From NCBI GenBank assembly GCA_003216275.1, contig QCJC01000001.1:62001-126000 (forward strand): a DNA stretch of 64,000 nt. Direction: 5' to 3'. This document shows, in pieces, positions 43,796 to 51,998 of the stretch (position 1 is its first letter; each line of letters starts with the position of its first letter). Origin of the DNA: Prochlorococcus sp. AG-402-P18 (GTDB lineage: Bacteria; Cyanobacteriota; Cyanobacteriia; PCC-6307; Cyanobiaceae). Below the pieces are notes generated by a model that was not told the DNA's origin, ran no database searches, and worked only from the letters and a program-made list of their open reading frames with translations. The position numbers and the translations under genes are program-made.

Positions 43796-43866
43796 TAATG
43801 AATTTTTTACGTTGATATTTTATAAAACAATATTCAATTAAAGTAGGTTATTGAGTAAAAAGGTTT

Positions 43867-44931
43867 TTGATTTATTCCGCTTCGACCACTTATGAATATC
43901 CATCAAATATTGGGATTATTTTATGCGGACATGGGAGTAGAGATCCTCAAGCAGTAAAAGAGTTTATTAATGTAGTTGATAAAATAAAATCCAAAATACC
44001 CAATATCCCAGTTGCTTTTGGATTCCTAGAATTTAATCGACCAATAATTAGTGATGCGTTAGATCAACTAAAAAATATGGGAGTTGAGAGGGTTGTTGCT
44101 TTACCGGCAATGTTATTCGCTGCGGGACATACTAAAAATGATATTCCTGCAGTTCTGAATAAATATTCAGCTGAAAATGGTCTTCCAATTCAATATGGCA
44201 GGGAGCTTGGCCTGAATTCCTTGATGATTGGTGCAGCTGGAGCAAGAGTCAAAGAAATAATCGAAAGTAACCCAAGCTTTCCTCTAACAGAAACACTACT
44301 GGTTGTAGCAGGAAGGGGATCATCTGATCCTGATGCGAATTCAAATGTTTGTAAAATTACTAGGATGCTTGTTGAGGGCTTTGGTTTCGGATGGGGAGAA
44401 ACTGTCTTTTCTGGCGTAACATTTCCTCTCGTTGAGCCAGGCCTAAATCATTCTCTTAAATTAGGTTTTAAAAGAATTATTCTTTTACCTTATTTTCTTT
44501 TCTCAGGAGTTTTAGTAAATCGAGTTAGAGAACATGCTATGAGAGTCTCAAATGAGAATCCAGATGTTCAATTTTTAAATGCAGGTTACTTATCAGATCA
44601 AGATTTAGTTATCGATACTTTTATGGAAAGAATCCATGAGGTTTTGGATGGAGAGAACTTTATGAATTGTGCTTTATGTAAATATCGCTCGAATTTATTA
44701 GGTTTTGAAAGTGAGGTTGGACATGAGCAAATCAGTCATCATGATCATGTAGAAGGTTGTCTAGAAATTTGTCCAGATTGTGGAGTCAAGGAATGCGAAT
44801 GCAAAAATAAAAACAAAATTTTCTCTGAGAATAAATCACAAGAACATTCACATCACCATTTCCCTTATCCACACGCAGAGCACCCTTTGGGGCCTGTCAC
44901 GCTTCGCTCTTTAAATAATAGTCAAATCTAA
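43867..44931 (+). CDS. CbiX/SirB-type sirohydrochlorin chelatase with a Cys/His-rich C-terminal tail
   Basis: IILCGHGSRDPQAVKEF, ALPAMLFAAGHTKNDIP, LLVVAGRGSSDPDANSN; C-terminal HHDHVEGCLEICPDCGVKECECKNK..EHSHHHFPYPHAEH. Confidence 0.85.
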   Translation: MIYSASTTYEYPSNIGIILCGHGSRDPQAVKEFINVVDKIKSKIPNIPVAFGFLEFNRPIISDALDQLKNMGVERVVALPAMLFAAGHTKNDIPAVLNKYSAENGLPIQYGRELGLNSLMIGAAGARVKEIIESNPSFPLTETLLVVAGRGSSDPDANSNVCKITRMLVEGFGFGWGETVFSGVTFPLVEPGLNHSLKLGFKRIILLPYFLFSGVLVNRVREHAMRVSNENPDVQFLNAGYLSDQDLVIDTFMERIHEVLDGENFMNCALCKYRSNLLGFESEVGHEQISHHDHVEGCLEICPDCGVKECECKNKNKIFSENKSQEHSHHHFPYPHAEHPLGPVTLRSLNNSQI

Positions 44932-45037
44932 AAAAAATAGGTTTAATTTAAAGACTCATTTGTCTCTTTCTACCCTGCGACGCAATGGACTCGCAATTTA
45001 TACATTTTTTTAATGTTTAGTTTCGGCTCTTTTCCCC

Positions 45038-45096
45038 AACTTGTTTCCACAGCTAATGACAAGTTTTCCACTGATAAAAACTAAAACGCTAGTTTT
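45038..45096. other. Two stem-loops in a 388-bp intergenic region; candidate ncRNA or protein-binding element
   Basis: AACTTGT-14 nt-ACAAGTT (45038-45065) and AAAACTA-AAACGC-TAGTTTT (45077-45096). Confidence 0.3.
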
Positions 45097-45318
45097 CGTG
45101 AAGAGCTTGTGGGATTCGCTAGATATTTTAATAGTAATTTACACTTAGACGTATTCTGACTTTGGACTTAGGTCCTTTAAAGGAATTCCTTGAAAAGCGT
45201 TGATATAGAATGAGTCTATTACTGTCTTAGAATCTTGGTATAGCTTTTCTTTATCTTTGACGTTTCATTGAAAATTTAAGATCCTTATCTCATAGATTTT
45301 GAAATTTAAAAAAAGAAA

Positions 45319-45597
45319 ATGGAGTTTAATCAAATCGAAACTCGTATTGAAGAGGTAAGAAGCGATGAGATGAGATGTTGTGAAAATAACTTAGAACTAA
45401 TGTCTATAAGTCTTGAAGCTGAAGTTCCTGAAGCTCTTTACGTTGGCATGAAGGATTTTATTAGTACGAATCAAGAGTGGAACCAATCCAAGCTCATTAG
45501 CTCGGCTATTGCAAATTTTCTTTTTCAAAATGGTTCTGATGATAGGGCAGTTACTGAAAAATATTTAAATGATATTTTTAATCTTTCAAGTCATTAA
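45319..45597 (+). CDS. DUF2811-like small protein
   Basis: MSISLEAEVPEALYVGMKDFISTNQEWNQSKLISSAIANFLFQNG. Confidence 0.7.
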   Translation: MEFNQIETRIEEVRSDEMRCCENNLELMSISLEAEVPEALYVGMKDFISTNQEWNQSKLISSAIANFLFQNGSDDRAVTEKYLNDIFNLSSH

Positions 45598-47221
45598 TTG
45601 CCTTTTCGCAGGCTCTTTTAGTTATTGCCATCATTGTCAATGTTGGGCTTTGCCAAGACGAAGTAGGCCAGCAGGCACCATCGACTATTAATACATTTTT
45701 GCATTCCCATAGACGGTTCCAATTGTCCACAACGCTTTTTTCTTTATTATTTCCCATAGGTGCTCCTCCTACTTCATGAATGTAATAACCAGGAGGTGGG
45801 GCGTCATTTCTTATCGCAACAGATTTTTTGAGAAATTGCCTAGCAAATGGAATGTTTAGGATTTCATTTACTGGAAGAATAGTTCCATTTCCAGAATTGA
45901 TAATAAGTTCAATAACTCTGTTCATTTCTTTTACCATTTTTTTTTCATTCTCACGCCAAGCAATTGATATGTGTGGGACAGAAATTCCATATTGATCTGT
46001 ACTGCTTGAGAGGGTTACAGTGTTTTTCTTATTTGGTAGAACTTCTCCATGTCCAATAAGAAATCCCATTTTTGTATTTTTTTGCTTTTTTAGAAAATCT
46101 GGTGGTTCAAATCTATCTATTCCTCCCCAGAGCCCATATCCTCCGATGAAATTATTTTTAGATGATTGACCTCTTCCCATAGGGATGAAAAAGCTGCCAG
46201 CTCCTGATAATAAATGACTATTATTTTTGTTAGAGGAATTATTTTTATTACGATCGATAGGAACAGTAAAAAATCTACAGGTTGAGATATGATCCATTAG
46301 GTTCATTCCTAATGATTGAGATGGATCGATTAGACCATTAGAATTATTTTTTTCTTCTGAACTTAGTAGGAATCTAATTGTTTGTATTGTAGATGAACAT
46401 AAAATTATTAATTTACTTTCTATTTCAAATCTTTCTCCATTCTTTTGATTTATTATAATAACACTCTTTGCGGATTTTCTATCCTTATTTAATACTAATT
46501 TTTCTGCAATATGATTTGAAAGTATTTCTACCTTCCCTAATTTAACTGCTTCTTTTAATGTACTACCTAAACTACTATATTTTGGCCATTTTGTCTTATC
46601 TTCATTAGGCCCAAAACCTCTGGAATGTATGAAGGGAAGCTTTAATTTATCTTTTATATTGGAGGCGAAGATAATTTCACTTTCTGTAAACGGAACATTC
46701 CCAATATATTCACCATCAGGTATCTGATTTAGTCCATCTTTGTTGCCGTAGATTTTAAGGAAGTTCTCTATCTCTGAATAATGTGATGCAAGATCTTTAT
46801 AGTTAATCGGCCATTCAAGTTTATACTCTCCATCTTTTGAGGCCTTGAAATCTTCCTTAGCTAATCTTAAAGTTATACCACCCCAAGTAAGACTTCTTCC
46901 TCCGACTTGGTTACCTTGAGTCCACATGAAAGGGGCATTTGCTGGGTACGTATAGGGATTCGTTTTTCTATCTGCATACAATAATGGGTTTGATTTCCAA
47001 AAACCTGGATGCTGAGGTTGGTTTTGATATTTCCCAGTTGTAACACCTATTAGTCTCCGAATCATATTGCATGGCTCTGTTCCATTTGCCTGCTTTAAAC
47101 TAAGTTCGGGACCTCGCTCAACGACTAACACTCTTATACCAGCCTTTGCCATTGTTAGTGCGGCCATCCCACCAGTTGCTCCAGAACCAATTATTATGAC
47201 TTCATATGGCTTTTGAATCAT
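45578..47221 (-). CDS. GMC-family oxidoreductase
   Basis: VIIGSGATGGMAALTMAKAGIRVLVVERG; MWTQGNQVGGRSLTWGGITLRL; LIVDGACWPTSSWQSPTLTMMAI. Confidence 0.93.
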   Translation of the reverse strand: MIQKPYEVIIIGSGATGGMAALTMAKAGIRVLVVERGPELSLKQANGTEPCNMIRRLIGVTTGKYQNQPQHPGFWKSNPLLYADRKTNPYTYPANAPFMWTQGNQVGGRSLTWGGITLRLAKEDFKASKDGEYKLEWPINYKDLASHYSEIENFLKIYGNKDGLNQIPDGEYIGNVPFTESEIIFASNIKDKLKLPFIHSRGFGPNEDKTKWPKYSSLGSTLKEAVKLGKVEILSNHIAEKLVLNKDRKSAKSVIIINQKNGERFEIESKLIILCSSTIQTIRFLLSSEEKNNSNGLIDPSQSLGMNLMDHISTCRFFTVPIDRNKNNSSNKNNSHLLSGAGSFFIPMGRGQSSKNNFIGGYGLWGGIDRFEPPDFLKKQKNTKMGFLIGHGEVLPNKKNTVTLSSSTDQYGISVPHISIAWRENEKKMVKEMNRVIELIINSGNGTILPVNEILNIPFARQFLKKSVAIRNDAPPPGYYIHEVGGAPMGNNKEKSVVDNWNRLWECKNVLIVDGACWPTSSWQSPTLTMMAITKRACEKAINDLKD

Positions 47222-47675
47222 TTTAAGATATTTGGATATTTAAAAGATGTTGATTTAGCGAATTGTTTTTTATTTTTATTTGTAGTATATATTAAAATAT
47301 ACTATAGCGTTTGTTAGAATGTAGTTAGAAAATTTGATCAAACTCGTTGTAATTTTTATAAGCATTGAAGATTTCGCTTGTAGATTTACTTTAGATTTAA
47401 TTAATCAATTGTTTGATATAAATTTAAATATTATGATCTTATATAGGAATGTATTATTAATATAATAGAATATTTTATAATACTAATAATAAGATAATTA
47501 TTTGTATTATGATCAAAGCAAATTAATAATAAGATATAGATTCCTTGATATATACTTTTATGCTTCAGAAACCCAATAGCGTGAAAATTTTTAATCTAAT
47601 TAATATTGAATTCAATATTTAACTTTAAAACCCATTCTGAATTAAAATATAATTACTGGTATCTATTAGAAAGTT

Positions 47676-48149
47676 ATGTTTAAACGTCTTTTCTTTTTTT
47701 TAAGCTCGGTTTTATTTCTCTTTTATTCTTTGCCAGCTTTTGCGGCTTTGGATTATGGGAAGCAATCCTTGATAGGAGCTGATTTTTCTAATATTGATTT
47801 AAAAGGAGCTACGTTCTATTTATCTGATCTTCAGGATGCTGATTTCTCAGGCAGTGATTTACAAGGAGCTAGTTTTTTTGATGCAAAGCTTCAAGATGCT
47901 GATTTAAGTAATACAAATATGAAAGATGTAACTATGGATGCAGCCATACTCAACGGAGCAAATCTTTCAAATAGCATCTTAGAAGGTGCTTTTGCTTATA
48001 ATGCTAAATTTGAAAATGTTATAATTGATGGAGCCGATTTTACTGATGTATTGATCTCAAATGATGTTAAGAGTAAGCTATGTGATATCGCAGATGGGAT
48101 TAATAGTGTTACTAATAAAAAAACAAGCGAAACATTGGAATGTTTTTAA
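47676..48149 (+). CDS. Secreted/lumenal pentapeptide-repeat protein
   Basis: Signal-like N-terminus ending FAALDYG; A(D/N)Lxx repeats (ADFSNIDLKGATFYLSDLQDADFSGSDLQGASF...). Confidence 0.88.
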   Translation: MFKRLFFFLSSVLFLFYSLPAFAALDYGKQSLIGADFSNIDLKGATFYLSDLQDADFSGSDLQGASFFDAKLQDADLSNTNMKDVTMDAAILNGANLSNSILEGAFAYNAKFENVIIDGADFTDVLISNDVKSKLCDIADGINSVTNKKTSETLECF

Positions 48150-48194
48150 GAATCTTTTTTATAACTAATATCTATTAATAAAGTTTTCAAAAGT

Positions 48195-50303
48195 ATGCAT
48201 CTGAATAAAGGTATTAAGCAATCTAAATCTATTTTCTGGTTTTCGGTTTTATTCATATGGATAATAGCTACATTGGTCGATCGGATTTGGTGGAATTTCT
48301 ACAGTGATATTCCTTCATGGGATCAGGCTGATTATCTTAATAGTGCAATAGATCATGCAAGGGCACTATCTTTTTTAGGGAAAGATGGATTAATTGGTTT
48401 TAATTCTTTTTTGGACTTGTCTCCAAAGATTCCTCCTTTGGCCTCAATAGTTAATGGAGCAATAATTGCTTTTTCGGGAGATGCACCTTATAAAGCGGCA
48501 TGGTCTTTAAGTCTTTGGAATGGATTTTTTATATTTAATATTGCGTCATGGGGACTTTATTTGAGAGGAGAGAAGTTTGCTATTTTTTCTGTCCTTATTA
48601 GTGCATTCTCACCTTTTATATTTTATTTAAGAACGGATTATGTTTTGGAGTTACCTTTGATATGCTCTATTACATTTTATTTATTTCATCTAGGAAGATG
48701 GAGTGATAAATATATAGGGGGCAAATGGATACAATTGATTATTTCTGCAATCGCTTGTTCTTCCTCTTTATTAATTAAGCAGAGTTCTTTGTTAGTTATT
48801 ATTCCTTCAATTTTATTTATATTTGTTCTTTCTCTTAATAGAGATAGAAAGTTTAGATTCCAACTATTGATCTTATTAATTATTAATCTTTTTGCTATTT
48901 TACCTTGGTTTTATCATAATTGGATAATGACATTAAGTGGAACTTATAGAGCAGTTTTTGAATCAGCTGCTTTAGAAGGAGATCCTTCTATCTTTAATTT
49001 TAAAAGCATTTTTTGGTATTTTCCTTATTTAGAAAATCAGTTTGGCAGCATTATTTTTCTATTTGGTCTATCTGGACTATTATTTAATTACATTACTTAT
49101 ATAAGATCTTCTAAATCATCTATCAAAATAGAGAAATTGTTTAATAAGTTTAACTATAAATGGACATGGATTTATTTTAATTTATTAACTAGTTGGGTCT
49201 TTACAACTTTTATTCCTAATAAAGATGAAAGATATATTGCTTGTGCTATTCCATTAATCGTTTTACTTTTATCCCTTGGATTTTATAAATGGAGTGATTG
49301 GATTGATTCTTATTTGAAATTTAAATTTCAAGGTTTATTATTAATTGCCCCCTTAAGTTTTTTATTTTCTGATTCTTTTAATAGGTTTAATACTTTAATA
49401 AAACCACAAAGTAAATATTATCCTATTAAGGAAATTATATCTATTGTTAAATCAGATCAAACTAGAGAAAAGAAAGAGACTGTTATTGTAGTTCCAAGCA
49501 CTCCTGAGATTAATCAGCATAATGTAAGTTATTTTGGCAGAATGGATGGAGGAAATGTTTTAGGTAGACAACTTGGGCAATCCCTCTTGCATATAGAACC
49601 TGTTCTTGAATATTCAAGTTGGATTATTTTGGCTGAGGGAGATCAAGGTTCCGTTCCAAGAAATTCTTTAGCCCTTGATAACTCCATTAGAAATAGTGGT
49701 CGTTTTATAAAAGTCCGAGAATTTCCTAGAGAAGAAGGCGGAAGCTATTCTTTATGGAAACGCAGTTCAGGATTATTAGAGTCAAAAACATTTCACAATA
49801 GATTTATTGAATTAGCAAGCGGAATGGAGAATGGGCCATTAGGTATTAAATTAATTTTTGATGAAATTGCTATACAGCATATGATTGATGGTCATTTTGA
49901 ATATCAAAATATAGCAAGAGAAAAAGCTTTATCAAAAATAAGTACCGACTCTAAAAATATTGAATCTCTGTGGACACTTTCTCTTCTCAAAATATTATCT
50001 AATAGGCCCTCTGAGGCAGATATTTATCTAAAGGATTTGGAACTCTTACTTCCTGATAATCCATGGCCAAGTGCATATAGAAGTATTGTTAATTTAGCCT
50101 CTTGGAATCCTTGGAAGGCATCCATAATTGCTGATAACGCAAATATAAGACATCAAAATTATCTTCTAAAAGGTCTTAGTGATATTAGTGCAGTATCTCG
50201 AGGTGCATTATGGCGAGTGCCTTCTACTTTAAAGAGCGTACCTATTGCAATAGCTGATGTTGATAAAATCCTGAATCCCATTAAAGAAAAGGATCTTAAG
50301 TGA
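48195..50303 (+). CDS. Family-39-type (ArnT/PMT-like) glycosyltransferase, polytopic
   Basis: DIPSWDQADYLNSAIDHARAL N-terminal lumenal Asp motif, multiple TM segments, KDERYIACAIPLIVLLLSLGFYKWSDW. Confidence 0.72.
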   Translation: MHLNKGIKQSKSIFWFSVLFIWIIATLVDRIWWNFYSDIPSWDQADYLNSAIDHARALSFLGKDGLIGFNSFLDLSPKIPPLASIVNGAIIAFSGDAPYKAAWSLSLWNGFFIFNIASWGLYLRGEKFAIFSVLISAFSPFIFYLRTDYVLELPLICSITFYLFHLGRWSDKYIGGKWIQLIISAIACSSSLLIKQSSLLVIIPSILFIFVLSLNRDRKFRFQLLILLIINLFAILPWFYHNWIMTLSGTYRAVFESAALEGDPSIFNFKSIFWYFPYLENQFGSIIFLFGLSGLLFNYITYIRSSKSSIKIEKLFNKFNYKWTWIYFNLLTSWVFTTFIPNKDERYIACAIPLIVLLLSLGFYKWSDWIDSYLKFKFQGLLLIAPLSFLFSDSFNRFNTLIKPQSKYYPIKEIISIVKSDQTREKKETVIVVPSTPEINQHNVSYFGRMDGGNVLGRQLGQSLLHIEPVLEYSSWIILAEGDQGSVPRNSLALDNSIRNSGRFIKVREFPREEGGSYSLWKRSSGLLESKTFHNRFIELASGMENGPLGIKLIFDEIAIQHMIDGHFEYQNIAREKALSKISTDSKNIESLWTLSLLKILSNRPSEADIYLKDLELLLPDNPWPSAYRSIVNLASWNPWKASIIADNANIRHQNYLLKGLSDISAVSRGALWRVPSTLKSVPIAIADVDKILNPIKEKDLK

Positions 50304-50329
50304 AAAATATAAAAATGAATTTAGAGAGT

Positions 50330-50500
50330 TCAAAGTTGATCTCTTTCAAATGTTTTGGTTATTTCTTTTAGAAACTCAACTATCTGGATATTTGTATAAC
50401 CAAGCTCAGTTCTAAGACCTTTGCAAGATGTGGTGATCTCTTTCCAAATATCAGCTCTCACAATGGCTTCTCTGTCTTTTAAGTAACGCTCTTCTTTCAT
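50330..50500 (-). CDS. Unannotated small ORF, 56 aa (below track cutoff)
   Basis: Manual translation: MKEERYLKDREAIVRADIWKEITTSCKGLRTELGYTNIQIVEFLKEITKTFERDQL*. Confidence 0.55.
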   Translation of the reverse strand: MKEERYLKDREAIVRADIWKEITTSCKGLRTELGYTNIQIVEFLKEITKTFERDQL

Positions 50501-50874
50501 TTTGATTCGATTAAGTGATCTATTTGTTCCTGAGTTTTAAGTAAAACAATCTAATAAATTTTAAGATTTAGCAGTTTGATTAGCTTAGTTTCAGATTAGT
50601 TTCTTAAGATAATAAAAACTAATACCTAATACCATAACGAAAAATTAAAAAAATCATGAGAATTATGGAATTCTTGTAGGTATTAAATATTTGATTTACT
50701 TATGTTATGTAGACTTAAAAATAAATCATTTTTAAGAATTTTTTGTGTATTAACGATTTGTTTGAATTTTTAATCTTGCTTTCTAGAGATTAGAAATTTT
50801 TTATTTGCTGCAGGTATTAACCAATATTAATTAACTTTTAATCAAATTCCCTTCCTCCACGCTCCATTAAAGAA

Positions 50875-50961
50875 CGGAGAGTGGGGGATTCGAACCCCCG
50901 ATGGAGTTGCCCCCATGCTAGTTTTCAAGACTAGAGCCATAAACCACTCGACCAACTCTCC
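50875..50961 (-). tRNA. tRNA-Ser (anticodon TGA)
   Basis: Reverse complement GGAGAGTTGGTCGAGTGGTTTATGGCTCTAGTCTTGAAAACTAGCATGGGGGCAACTCCATCGGGGGTTCGAATCCCCCACTCTCCG; 7-bp acceptor stem, long variable arm, anticodon loop CTTGAAA; CCA not encoded. Confidence 0.96.
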
Positions 50962-51029
50962 ACCTACAATTTTACATTATTAACTTCAAAACCCGATAGA
51001 TATTTACTCGAAAAAGCCAGATAATCAAG

Positions 51030-51164
51030 CTAGGTTCTTTTATAAGACGGTTTTGGATGAGAGGGCTTGCCTTGCTGAAGAGAGATTTCCTTTGATATTT
51101 TTGGATTCCGTTGATTGCACATCCCTTCTTCAATTTGACAACAAGTAAGGATCATTATTTTCAT
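51030..51164 (-). CDS. Possible small ORF, 44 aa (below track cutoff)
   Basis: Manual translation: MKIMILTCCQIEEGMCNQRNPKISKEISLQQGKPSHPKPSYKRT*. Confidence 0.35.
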   Translation of the reverse strand: MKIMILTCCQIEEGMCNQRNPKISKEISLQQGKPSHPKPSYKRT

Positions 51165-51318
51165 TTTGTTAAATCTTGTCTGAAAGATCGGCTAAAAATC
51201 AATTTTACGTAGGGATCATTTCATCCTTTAAAAATTTCAGAACCTATAGATTCTTTATCTGCATAAATCTCAATGAGATTATTTGTGCAATAATTTGAGA
51301 CATTGGTAAATAACATTC

Positions 51319-51513
51319 ATGGCAAGCAACAAAAGCCCACAATCTCGTTTTCTTGGAGACCTTCCAATGGAGGGTGGTATTAGTCAAAAAGAAAAATACC
51401 GTTATGTAGCTCACTTAATGTTTTTCATAGGATGTGCGCTATTCTCTTTTGGAATTTGGGCTTTATCAGGCTTTACAGCTTCAAGTGGGTCAACAGGACC
51501 GTTCCCTTTCTAA
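51319..51513 (+). CDS. Small single-TM protein
   Basis: MASNKSPQSRFLGDLPMEGGISQKEKYRYVAHLMFFIGCALFSFGIWALSGFTASSG: one clear TM helix. Confidence 0.7.
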   Translation: MASNKSPQSRFLGDLPMEGGISQKEKYRYVAHLMFFIGCALFSFGIWALSGFTASSGSTGPFPF

Positions 51514-51572
51514 GTTAGTTGGAATATAGAATTGATTTTTATTACATAGACTCAAAGACTCAACCGAAGATA

Positions 51573-51836
51573 TTATTGAACCGGTAATTTACTAATGGTA
51601 TTATCTCTATCTTCAATAAGAGTTAGTAGCCACTTTGCTGCTAACCCTCTTGAGATACTTCTGTTTTTTAGTAATTCGCAAATTATTTTATAAAGTTTCT
51701 CAGATTCAATATTTGAATTGAACCATTTTTCAAACCCTAAAATTTCTTCAGAGTTTTGACAAGCTCTTAGCTGATCAATAAGGGCATCATTTGTACTGCC
51801 GTTACTTATCTTTAATGGTTTATTAGTTGTAGTCAT
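51573..51836 (-). CDS. Hypothetical protein
   Basis: 87-aa ORF, no competing ORF, helical composition. Confidence 0.5.
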   Translation of the reverse strand: MTTTNKPLKISNGSTNDALIDQLRACQNSEEILGFEKWFNSNIESEKLYKIICELLKNRSISRGLAAKWLLTLIEDRDNTISKLPVQ

Positions 51837-51998
51837 CTAAATTTTAAGAAACACGATACCTATTAAATATTTAGCCAAATTTTTTCATTTGGACAATTGT
51901 TTTTAAAACTTCTTTGAAAAGCAAGGCTGATTTATTATTTTAGGAACTTTTTGGCGTAGATAATTAAATCATCTTAAATCAAGGATTAATAATTGTCG

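Noticed and set aside
45180-45191. AAGGAATTCCTT 12-bp palindrome
   Set aside because: Short palindrome containing an EcoRI site; too short to be meaningful alone.
47222-47675. Repeated TAATAATAAGATA motif in the AT-rich spacer upstream of the pentapeptide-repeat gene
   Set aside because: Expected by chance in such AT-rich spacer; no regular spacing, so not a CRISPR or iteron array.
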